DNA of 7,698 nt from Frondihabitans sp. Its GTDB lineage: Bacteria > Actinomycetota > Actinomycetes > Actinomycetales > Microbacteriaceae. The notes below the pieces were generated by a model. The model made no database searches and had not been told where the DNA came from. It saw nothing but the letters and a program-made list of their open reading frames with translations. The DNA lies in assembly GCA_025464735.1 (NCBI GenBank), contig JAODMX010000467.1:1-7698 (forward strand), in the 5' to 3' direction. Positions 1 to 6,068 of the stretch are shown piece by piece. How positions within the stretch are numbered: the stretch's first letter is position 1; each line of letters opens with the position of its first letter. Both the position numbers and the translations under genes were made by a program.

Positions 1-137
1 GGTTGGCGCAAGAATTCCTGGGACACGCCTCCCCCACCACCACAGCCATTTACGTGCACGTCGAACGGGAAGAACTCATGCGAGCATCCGCCGCAACAAG
101 GATGGCTCAGCCGACGACGAATGGAGACACGAAATGA
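1..137 (+). CDS. Tyrosine recombinase/integrase, C-terminal end (5' partial)
   Basis: Reading from base 3, the open frame gives 44 residues before TGA at 135-137; the gene begins left of the window. The peptide holds the last catalytic box of tyrosine recombinases: LGHASPTTTAIYVHV, with the box histidine (bases 24-26) and the nucleophile tyrosine (bases 51-53). In this family the tyrosine attacks DNA to form a 3'-phosphotyrosyl link during integration and excision. The upstream catalytic Arg, Lys and HxxR residues are outside the window, so activity cannot be judged. The LGHxSxxTTxxYxHV pattern is of the XerC/D-like phage integrase type. Its stop overlaps the next ATG (ATGA). It runs against the structural genes, as is common for an integrase at one edge of a prophage. 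I saw no tRNA or obvious attachment site here. Confidence 0.88.
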   Translation, partial: LAQEFLGHASPTTTAIYVHVEREELMRASAATRMAQPTTNGDTK

Positions 138-382
138 CTCAACTTCCCCCCGGTAGCGGCGACCCGCACGACTACGCACGATTCAGAGACCTACTCAAGG
201 AAGCCGAGACATACAAGACTCCTGGCAGCCCGTTTACTGGCACCGAAGAACTCGTGCTGATCATGGGCCTCATGTTGGCGTCCGGGAAGCGTGCAGCGGA
301 GGGCGACGAGTGGCGGTCAGTCCTTGAGCGCGAACTCCGGATCCTGGACGGGACGGCGACGGACGATGAGATCTTTGGCTAA
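134..382 (+). CDS. Hypothetical protein, 82 aa, coupled to the integrase
   Basis: I do not recognise this protein. The ATG overlaps the integrase stop as ATGA, and a GGAG at 123-126 lies seven bases upstream, so translational coupling to the integrase is likely and the start is well supported. The product is small and acidic. A charged N-terminal half (residues 10-30) is followed by a hydrophobic, Met/Leu-rich helix around residues 37-52 and an acidic C-terminus ending DDEIFG. The helix is short, interrupted by glycine and flanked by charge, so I would not call it a membrane segment. The tight link to the recombinase makes a role in the integration module possible, but there is no motif of an excisionase (no winged-helix or HTH pattern I can see). 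Confidence 0.65.
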   Translation: MTQLPPGSGDPHDYARFRDLLKEAETYKTPGSPFTGTEELVLIMGLMLASGKRAAEGDEWRSVLERELRILDGTATDDEIFG

Positions 383-422
383 AGCCCCTTTAAACGGCCA
401 GCACGAGCGATACCTTCAGCGC

Positions 423-863
423 ATGCGAAAGATCCTCATCCCGGCAATCGTCTTGGCCTCCATTGCTCTCAGCGGTTGCTCGAGCGCCACACCCTCTGCC
501 GGGGCCCCCGCAGCCGCCTTCAAAACGCACTACGGCCAGTCAGCGGCACTCGTCGCTTCGCACATCAAGGGCTGTAAGAACGTGACCGAGGGCAGCATTG
601 GCAACGGTGGCGAGTCTGGTCTCGTTTCGACGGCTACGTGCAAGGTGCAGGGCATGCCCGTCCAGATCTTCGAGTGGAAGGACGCCGCCTCAATGTCCAC
701 GATCAAAGCACTGTTAGGGGGCGATGGTGTGGAGACGTACTACGCCCAAGGAACCGGCTGGTCCGAGACGTACGGGCTCAACGGGGACGTTCCTGGACAG
801 AAAGCCGCAGCAGCCATCGTCGCGGCTTCCCTGGATGGTCGGGTCATTCACGTCGCTGGATAA
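423..863 (+). CDS. Secreted lipoprotein, possible superinfection exclusion factor
   Basis: The ATG at 423 gives 146 aa with a classic lipoprotein signal: basic n-region (RK), hydrophobic stretch at residues 4-16, and lipobox LSGC with Cys19 as the lipidated residue. The frame stays open upstream (ATG at 366 and 291), but those starts would bury the signal peptide and overlap the 82-aa gene, so 423 is preferred although no good ribosome site precedes it. After a Ser/Ala/Pro linker (20-32) comes a small domain with two cysteines (Cys51, Cys73) that could form a disulfide outside the membrane, then a Trp/Tyr-rich part (84-118). No enzyme motif is visible. Prophages often carry small lipoproteins next to the integrase that block infection by related phages; that role here is inference. 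A host-surface function acquired as cargo is equally possible. Confidence 0.8.
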   Translation: MRKILIPAIVLASIALSGCSSATPSAGAPAAAFKTHYGQSAALVASHIKGCKNVTEGSIGNGGESGLVSTATCKVQGMPVQIFEWKDAASMSTIKALLGGDGVETYYAQGTGWSETYGLNGDVPGQKAAAAIVAASLDGRVIHVAG

Positions 864-880
864 AGGTGGGAACTCGGCGG

Positions 881-1486
881 TTAGCGTTTCCGGGTGCTCG
901 TGGGCCTAGTTCGAGGAATGGGAAACATCTTTGCCACGGATTCCCTAAGTTCACGTTCGGCGTCAGGGAATACGTCCTTCAAGACGGACGAATTAATGAG
1001 CACGTCGACGGTCATCATTCCTCCTGTGGCGAGGTACATGAGGACCTGCTGGACAATAAACGCTTTGTCTTCGGAGGCGGGCAACTCATTGATGACCAAC
1101 GGCTCCCAAGCGAGGCCGGTCTTTTCGCGCATGGTGACCCAGGTTGTCACGGGCGCAGATGTTGACAGCATCCCATGGACGGCAGAGTGATCAAGACGGT
1201 TACGATAGGCGATCAGGTCTTTGAGGGAAGCGATGAGCTGATCCCGTGCCGGCCATTCAACCGGCAAATCCTTCTTGATCCACTCGAGTTTTTCACCGAT
1301 AGGAAAGTTTTCAACCGAAACGAAGGTTTCGTCTGGCCTGACGATTTGTGCCCACGAGCTGTGAACGCGGGTGAGTGTTTGATCAATGGCTGACATCGCA
1401 ACGGTGAAGCGGCCTATGTGGGCAAAGATCTGCTCTTGGTCGCGCCGCACCTCGCTGAGGTTGTATTCAACCTTAGTGATTGGCAC
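881..1486 (-). CDS. HEPN-like putative RNase, 201 aa
   Basis: This mostly helical protein carries LIAYRNRLDHSAVHG, in which Arg95-Asn96-x3-His100 fits the RX4-6H (often RNxxxH) active-site motif of HEPN ribonucleases. The earlier helix at about 24-42 (IGRFTVAMSAIDQTLTRV) resembles the first HEPN helix, where many families start with an aromatic/acidic packing motif. HEPN proteins usually cut RNA as dimers and occur as toxins, abortive-infection effectors and CRISPR effectors; family and motif are known biology, while activity here is inferred. Residues 111-140 (TTWVTMREKTGLAWEP) form a likely beta hairpin between helices. The start is GTG at 1486, two bases after the stop of the 51-aa gene, with no strong ribosome site, which suggests reinitiation. 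The next in-frame Met (residue 31) would remove the first helix. The gene converges on the lipoprotein gene. Confidence 0.72.
   Translation of the reverse strand: MPITKVEYNLSEVRRDQEQIFAHIGRFTVAMSAIDQTLTRVHSSWAQIVRPDETFVSVENFPIGEKLEWIKKDLPVEWPARDQLIASLKDLIAYRNRLDHSAVHGMLSTSAPVTTWVTMREKTGLAWEPLVINELPASEDKAFIVQQVLMYLATGGMMTVDVLINSSVLKDVFPDAERELRESVAKMFPIPRTRPTSTRKR
886..926. repeat. Imperfect inverted repeat near the convergent gene ends
   Basis: GTTTCC at 886-891 pairs with GGAAAC at 921-926, and an inner CTCG (897-900) pairs with CGAG (912-915), leaving mismatched bases between the two stems. It lies just past the end of the lipoprotein gene and inside the last codons of the HEPN-type gene. 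It could slow or end transcription of the plus-strand genes, but it lacks a T-run, so a true intrinsic terminator is not shown. Confidence 0.25.
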
Positions 1487-1488
1487 GA

Positions 1489-1644
1489 TCAGTTCAGTTC
1501 GCCAGCCAGTGCCCGTGCTGCTCGGGCCGTTTCTGCGATGGCGATGGCGAGTATTCGGATGTCTCCGCTGTCGTGTTTCTGGGCGATTGCCGCCGCCTGC
1601 TGGTGGGCCTCGGAAAGGGTTCGTTGAATTTCAGTGATCGTCAT
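1489..1644 (-). CDS. Small helical protein, 51 aa, between 67-aa ORF and HEPN gene
   Basis: The ATG (1644-1642) overlaps the TGA of the preceding 67-aa frame as ATGA, and the TGA (1491-1489) lies two bases before the GTG of the HEPN-type gene. A GAGAG about nine bases upstream may serve as a ribosome site. The product starts MTITEIQRTL and is predicted to be two amphipathic helices: residues 4-23, rich in Gln/Ala, and 28-49, rich in Ile/Ala/Glu/Arg. It has no cysteine, aromatic residue or known motif. Placement directly before a possible HEPN toxin, with coupled translation, fits an antitoxin or cofactor, but it does not look like the MNT nucleotidyltransferase that partners many HEPN toxins. 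The function is unknown. Confidence 0.55.
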   Translation of the reverse strand: MTITEIQRTLSEAHQQAAAIAQKHDSGDIRILAIAIAETARAARALAGELN

Positions 1645-1844
1645 TTCGACATGCTCTCATCCACCTGCGACAATTCCACCGCTACGTTGAGGGAAGGAGG
1701 CTCGTCGTGGGCATAGGTTTCGGGTTCGGCTTCGGACCCCTGAGGTTTTACATCCCGTTGGTGCGAGGCGTTCGCAGGTACCGTCGCCGGCCACCAGTGA
1801 GGTATTGGACCCACACTGGCTGCACGATTCATCACCGCACTCAA
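1641..1844 (-). CDS. Hypothetical small protein, 63-67 aa, start uncertain
   Basis: I do not recognise this protein. Its TGA (1643-1641) overlaps the ATG of the 51-aa gene as ATGA, which is the best sign that the frame is translated. Possible starts are TTG at 1844, GTG at 1835 and ATG at 1832; none has a clear ribosome site. The sequence is low in predicted structure: a WW pair early (IPHWWPATVPANASHQ) followed by a Pro/Glu-rich, acidic C-terminal half ending in SQVDESMSK. The frame is the same as that of the protease gene upstream, and it is open without a stop from the protease TAG (1982-1980) through 45 further codons to the TTG. It may therefore be the remnant, or the read-through part, of a longer protease C-terminus rather than a separate protein. 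Confidence 0.4.
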   Translation of the reverse strand: MSAVMNRAASVGPIPHWWPATVPANASHQRDVKPQGSEAEPETYAHDEPPSLNVAVELSQVDESMSK

Positions 1845-1963
1845 GACGCGGCCAATCGGTGCAAGGTGGGCCGATGCAACTAAGGTCGCTCGAGAACCGC
1901 TCGGGGAACGTTCAGGGCCATGAAAAGGAACAGAGGGCTCTGGTCGGTCTGGTACATCGCCGC

Positions 1964-1994
1964 TATATACTTTATTTATCTAATGCACTTGTCC
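1964..1994 (-). promoter_or_regulatory. AT-rich promoter-like patch before the small-protein/HEPN genes
   Basis: On the minus strand, just past the protease stop, the sequence turns sharply AT-rich and contains TATATA (1969-1964) with GGACAA (1994-1989) 19 bases upstream. This resembles a weak -10/-35 pair and would let the 67-aa, 51-aa and HEPN-type genes be expressed apart from the tail operon. The spacing is longer than the ideal 17 and the -35 is poor, so this is only a candidate. The rest of the 135-bp gap (1845-1979) shows no other signal I can name. Confidence 0.2.
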
Positions 1995-2888
1995 GAGGAC
2001 GCTGATTACGGCAACACCGTTATTGTTCTCGACGATCTTAAAAGCCGCTGTCTCCGTGAGCGTTTGGGTACACGCATGATGGATAGCCAACACAAGATCC
2101 TGAAGTCTTGCGTCATCTTCCAAGGCCGTAACAACGATGCCAAGGTCCTTGGCCTTACCGAGCGATATGTGCCTGCTGTGCGAGAGAGTGAGGGCATGAC
2201 TCCCTAGTTCGTCAAGCACCTTTTTTGAGGCTGCGACCCGGTCTGCGCGGCCCGCAAACATACCCGTTTGCATCCAGTCGTCAACCATATCGAGAGACCA
2301 CTTTATGGCCTTCGCCGCTTCGCCCACCAACGTCGGATTATATTTACCGATAATCGGCTGCCAGAGAGGAATGGTGCTTGGATCGGCCGCGACCTCACGC
2401 TTGGCCGTGTCGAATTCCTCAATGATTCCGTGTGCAGGAATACCTCCGATCTGAGGATCAATTGGCCCCAGGCTCGAATGTTTTCCCATGATTATCTCAC
2501 GGGCGGACAGCGCAATCATGGTTCCGCATGACATGGCCAGTTGGGGAACGATGACGCGAATGTCGGTGCCGAACATGCTCCTGAGATAGTCGACAAGGGA
2601 CTCGCAAGCTGCAATGTCGCCCCCAGGGGTATGAAGAATTAGATCCAAGCCCTTCGAACGGTCGAGGCCGTAAACGGTACTCATAAAACCGGTCTTATCG
2701 CCATCGTTTATGTCAAAGCCGGTCATGCCCTGGCTAATCAAGTTCTGCTTCTCGAGCCATCCCGAGTAGTAGATGATGACGTTTCTGCCGGTGTACAGGT
2801 TTAGATCAGAAGTGAATTTTCTGCGAATGACATCGTGAGGGCTGCCGTTTTGCTGAACAGCCGTCTGGACGTCAGGCCAGCTAGGCAC
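1980..2888 (-). CDS. SDH-family Clp-fold serine protease (PF01972 type), 302 aa
   Basis: The sequence matches the SDH (serine dehydrogenase proteinase, ex-DUF114) family of ClpP/SppA-fold proteins over its whole length. Landmarks in order are TGRNVIIYYSGWLEK (33-47), GLDRSKGLDLILHTPGGD (74-91, the strand and oxyanion-type glycine loop), QLAMSCGTMIALSA (116-129, with Ser120 as the expected nucleophile), GKHSSLGPIDPQIG (135-148), WQPIIGKYNPT (176-186) and SHSRHI (236-241). No signal peptide or membrane helix is seen, so it is likely cytoplasmic. The start is GTG at 2888, which gives the family-like MPSW beginning; the next Met (residue 55) would remove the conserved TGRN segment. It overlaps the 108-aa gene by 8 bp and lacks a clear ribosome site, so coupled translation is likely. 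It has visibly lower GC than the tape measure gene. The substrate is unknown. It is not placed like a prohead protease, which normally sits between portal and capsid genes. Confidence 0.9.
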   Translation of the reverse strand: MPSWPDVQTAVQQNGSPHDVIRRKFTSDLNLYTGRNVIIYYSGWLEKQNLISQGMTGFDINDGDKTGFMSTVYGLDRSKGLDLILHTPGGDIAACESLVDYLRSMFGTDIRVIVPQLAMSCGTMIALSAREIIMGKHSSLGPIDPQIGGIPAHGIIEEFDTAKREVAADPSTIPLWQPIIGKYNPTLVGEAAKAIKWSLDMVDDWMQTGMFAGRADRVAASKKVLDELGSHALTLSHSRHISLGKAKDLGIVVTALEDDARLQDLVLAIHHACTQTLTETAAFKIVENNNGVAVISVLGQVH

Positions 2889-3207
2889 CTCGTCGCGCCG
2901 AAGTAGTCGTGCGGACGACTTCGAAAACGCGCCCCTTCTGAGGAGCGTTCCAGTTCGACAGGTAATGGTACCCCGTGGGGCCAGTGCCCATAAGACCTAG
3001 CGTCTCGAAGGTTGCTACGATTTCATCCTGAGTTGGCAATGCCTCTGCTCTCCCTTGAGCGCCGGTATTTGGTGCTTCTTTGACAGGCACGATTCGACCC
3101 CTATTCGTCTCGCCGCAGTATGGCATGTCCGGATAAGTGTTTGGCGCAAGACTGACCGGGCGGCGAGCATTTTCTCGGCTCCGACACCAGGCCACCGCGA
3201 TGCTCAT
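2881..3207 (-). CDS. Hypothetical protein, 108 aa, between tape measure and protease
   Basis: I do not recognise this protein. The ATG (3207-3205) overlaps the tape measure TGA as ATGA, and a GGGAGG lies 11 bases upstream, so the start looks genuine. The TAG (2883-2881) lies inside the protease gene. The two halves look different. Residues 1-55 are Arg/Pro/Asn-rich and poorly structured, with two cysteines (Cys8, Cys31). Residues 58-100 look like a compact domain (EIVATFETLGLMGTGPTGYH, then NWNAPQKGRVFEVVRTT). By position it should be the first gene after the tape measure, where a distal tail protein of 250 aa or more is usual, but it is far too short for that. It may be a chimera of a truncated tail gene and an accessory gene, or a partner of the protease. 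Confidence 0.6.
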   Translation of the reverse strand: MSIAVAWCRSRENARRPVSLAPNTYPDMPYCGETNRGRIVPVKEAPNTGAQGRAEALPTQDEIVATFETLGLMGTGPTGYHYLSNWNAPQKGRVFEVVRTTTSARRGA

Positions 3208-6068
3208 ACCAGCCGCCGCCTCCCGACTTGCGCGTAGCGGGACCGCTGCCCGATGTCTTGCATCTTCCCGTCGATGTGAAGATCAATCAGGTCGGCCAGG
3301 TTCGCGCCGCTCTTGTTGATGATGTGGACCATCGGCTGATGCGACGCAGTTGTGTGGTTGGAGCTGGTACTGATCGCGTGAATCTTCGGAGTCTGGCCCG
3401 AGTTGATGGACTGCAACAGTCCCATGTTCCGGGTGACCTGACCGCCCTCGTTTGAGACGACGAACTCACCGTTCGATAGGGCCGTGGTCATCGCAGTGTC
3501 CGTGAACGCGTTTCCAGGACCCGACACCAGACCACCGAGAGCCTTATGAGCCGTCGCCCTGGACGCACCAGATAGGGCAGACGCGGACGACGGACCCACC
3601 TGCGGCGTCGAAATCAGGGCCGAGTTGGCAATGTTGTTATAAGCGGCCTGCACAGCCTGGATCTTGGACATGGCAGACGTGGCGTCCACATAGAGAGTCG
3701 TGGAAACACCTGCCGGGATAGAGGCCATCAGCTTCTTGTAACCGGCGATAGCCGCAGCAGCGGCCGTCTGGTCGGCGTTCAGCTTCGTCGTCCACGACTT
3801 CGGGATCTGATACTCCGTGTCGATGTAGTGCTGGACGGCGTGCGTCAGGTCGCCCTGGCTGGCGAGTTGCTTCTCGATGGCCGCTTTCGACGCCGCCAAC
3901 GACTGTGTGGCCTTGTCCTGCGACCCGGTCGCCGTGAAAGTCGCCTGAGCCAACGACTGCGCCGCCGTGATCGACTGCTGCATCGCCTGCTGATTCGCCA
4001 CCGCCTTATCCGTCGTCCCGTCGATGGCCGTCCCGTTCGACTTGAACGAGGCCGTGAGGGAGTTATTCGCTGCCGCGAACCCGGTCTGCGCTTGCGCCAG
4101 GTCCAGGGTCTTCCCGTTCATCAGGGCGAGGGCGTCCGTGACAATGGTGGCCGCGTTCGACTCTGCTGTCATCGAGGCGACGAGCTTCGCATTCGCTGCG
4201 GCCGTCCCGTTCGAGGTCGAGGCCGTCAGCCCCAAGGCCGTAGCGATGTCCTTGTACTGCTGAATGTTCAGCTTCAGCGCCCCGCTCTGGCCCTCGACGA
4301 CACTTCGCACCTTGTCCGCAGCGGACGAGTACTCGGTGATCTTCCCGGTGGCTGTCCCGAACCGGTTCGTCTGCTCGATGACGGTCTTGCCGTTTGTGTT
4401 GATCGCATCCGTGACGGTCTTCTGAGCGGAAGCATTACCCAGAACGGCGTCCGTCAGGGTCGACTGAGAAATCCCGAGAGACTTCGCTGACTCGAACGCG
4501 CCCGAATCCGCCAGGGCCTTCGCAGCCTGCGCCTTCACGTTGTCCCCGATAGCACCACTGTCTTCCTGCAACGCCTCCGTGTACTCATCTGTGGCACCCG
4601 CAGCACTCGACGAAGCCGAGGCGGTTCCGACGAGGACGGCGGCAAGAGCGCCGGCACCTGCAAGCACAAGACCCACAGGCCCCGTCGCGAAGTCGAGAGC
4701 GGATCCCAGGGCGATACTCGACGCCGCAGCCGTGTCCTCGGCATCCGCGGCCGCGTATGTTGTCGTCACCAATCCCAGATTGGACCCGGACAGCAAGTCG
4801 ATGCCTGCCTGCGTTTGCTTGAGGATCGGATAAACAGCCTTCCAGGCAAGGAATCCGGCACCGACCGTCGCCGCCGTCCCCGCGATGGCTTCGAGAACAG
4901 GGACCGGAGTCGCGTTGATCAGAGCGGTGAAAGCGTTCACCACCGTCAGGACCTCACGGCCCACCGGGGCAATGGCGATACCCAGTCGGACAACCGCCGT
5001 CCCGGTGCTGTCCACGAACTGCTCCACTTGAGGAAGTTCCGCCCGTGCGGCCGTGATGAAGTCCGCGAACTGCGACGAACCGGCGAAACTATCCACCGAC
5101 GACGACAACCGTTCGATGTACTGGGCACCATCAACCAGAAGAGGCATCGCAGCCTGGAGCCCCTTGACCAGGCCATCAACGAGATTGTCGCCCGTCTCAC
5201 CGAGCAGCCCCGCGAACACGCCCACGTCAGCGTTCAACGACGGCATATCTCCCACGATCTCCCGCTCAGCCTTCTGGAACGCCGACAGAACATCAATCGC
5301 CGCCGTCGCAGACAACGCATTGAACTCTGTCGTAATACCGGCAATAGCCGACTTGTAATCCTGCCCCTCCTGCGACCCGTCCGCCATTGCCTTCTTGATG
5401 CCCTCATAGGCGAGAACACCCGTGGCACCCATGGCAACCATGCCGCCGCCCGCAGCTGCGGTGTACTCCACAAGCTGAGGAAGGATCGTGATCAATGCCG
5501 CGACGCCGGAAACGAGTGCCCCTTGAAGGCCGATCGACTTCTCGGACTCGGCATTGATCTTCGCGGAATCTCTCCCCATATTGTTGAGAGCGTTATCCGC
5601 TTTTTCGATTTCTTTCTCGTAGTTCTCGAGGGCTGTAGCCTTGTTATCAGTAGCCTTTCGGGCAGCCGCATCAGCAGCAATCGACTTCGCGATAGTGCTC
5701 TGATAGGTGGAGAGCGTGACATTGGAATCGCCAAGCTGCTCATCCATTTTTGCGTGAGCGCTAGCGGCACGCATCGCCGCAGCACCCTCATTGTCGATCG
5801 CGTAAGAAAGCTTCTTATAGGCGTCCTGCACACCCTGCGCCCGAGAAATTTCGTTGTCGGGCAAACCACCACCAAGAGTGCCCTCCACTGCCTTGACAGC
5901 TTCAATCTTCGCCATCGCACCGGCCGTATCAGCCTCAACCCGAATAGTCGGATCCGTCGCACCCAGCTCGCGGGCCATCGCTTCCGCCGACTGAAGTTCC
6001 TCCTTGTACTGAGAGGCATCCGCTTTGATCTTGGCGGTGATGCTTCCTTCTTCAACAGGACCGACCAT
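3204..6068 (-). CDS. Phage tail tape measure protein, 954 aa
   Basis: This protein sets tail length in long-tailed phages and is thought to be threaded through the tail tube. The N-terminus (SITAKIKADASQYKEELQSA) is the usual tape measure opening of a strand then a long helix. Residues 50-180 are coiled-coil-like. Hydrophobic Gly/Ala-rich segments lie at about 181-225, 388-416 and 460-482. Ala/Ser/Thr-rich helical repeats follow, and the C-terminal region has the typical ALGGLVSGPG (843-852) and LSNGEFVV (864-871) pattern. The start is firm: GGAGGG six bases upstream, and ATGA overlap with the 60-aa gene. At the accepted 0.15 nm per residue the tail would be about 143 nm. The C-terminus looks natural rather than cut. 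No lysozyme or peptidase domain is apparent. The long open frames on the opposite strand are in register with this gene and are explained by its rare use of TTA, CTA and TCA. Confidence 0.93.
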   Translation of the reverse strand: MVGPVEEGSITAKIKADASQYKEELQSAEAMARELGATDPTIRVEADTAGAMAKIEAVKAVEGTLGGGLPDNEISRAQGVQDAYKKLSYAIDNEGAAAMRAASAHAKMDEQLGDSNVTLSTYQSTIAKSIAADAAARKATDNKATALENYEKEIEKADNALNNMGRDSAKINAESEKSIGLQGALVSGVAALITILPQLVEYTAAAGGGMVAMGATGVLAYEGIKKAMADGSQEGQDYKSAIAGITTEFNALSATAAIDVLSAFQKAEREIVGDMPSLNADVGVFAGLLGETGDNLVDGLVKGLQAAMPLLVDGAQYIERLSSSVDSFAGSSQFADFITAARAELPQVEQFVDSTGTAVVRLGIAIAPVGREVLTVVNAFTALINATPVPVLEAIAGTAATVGAGFLAWKAVYPILKQTQAGIDLLSGSNLGLVTTTYAAADAEDTAAASSIALGSALDFATGPVGLVLAGAGALAAVLVGTASASSSAAGATDEYTEALQEDSGAIGDNVKAQAAKALADSGAFESAKSLGISQSTLTDAVLGNASAQKTVTDAINTNGKTVIEQTNRFGTATGKITEYSSAADKVRSVVEGQSGALKLNIQQYKDIATALGLTASTSNGTAAANAKLVASMTAESNAATIVTDALALMNGKTLDLAQAQTGFAAANNSLTASFKSNGTAIDGTTDKAVANQQAMQQSITAAQSLAQATFTATGSQDKATQSLAASKAAIEKQLASQGDLTHAVQHYIDTEYQIPKSWTTKLNADQTAAAAAIAGYKKLMASIPAGVSTTLYVDATSAMSKIQAVQAAYNNIANSALISTPQVGPSSASALSGASRATAHKALGGLVSGPGNAFTDTAMTTALSNGEFVVSNEGGQVTRNMGLLQSINSGQTPKIHAISTSSNHTTASHQPMVHIINKSGANLADLIDLHIDGKMQDIGQRSRYAQVGRRRLV

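Noticed and set aside
291..422. Longer form of the lipoprotein starting at 291 or 366
   Set aside because: It would place 20-44 residues before the signal peptide and overlap the 82-aa gene; the lipobox architecture requires the start at 423.
638..1165. 175-codon plus-strand frame overlapping the lipoprotein and HEPN-type genes
   Set aside because: Arg/Gly/His-rich, crosses two genes with clear protein features, and no ribosome site.
1920..2207. 95-codon plus-strand frame with a hydrophobic start (WYIAAIYFIYLMHL) resembling a membrane segment
   Set aside because: Most of it is antisense to the conserved end of the protease; the hydrophobic stretch comes from the AT-rich gap. Promoter or chance is a simpler explanation.
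1980..2888. Protease as a phage prohead maturation protease
   Set aside because: Prohead proteases are usually of other families (S14, S49, S78, U35) and lie between portal and capsid genes; this one lies behind the tape measure gene and belongs to the SDH type.
3828..4490. 220-codon plus-strand open frame
   Set aside because: Same antisense register inside the tape measure gene; highly Arg/Leu-rich, no protein-like features.
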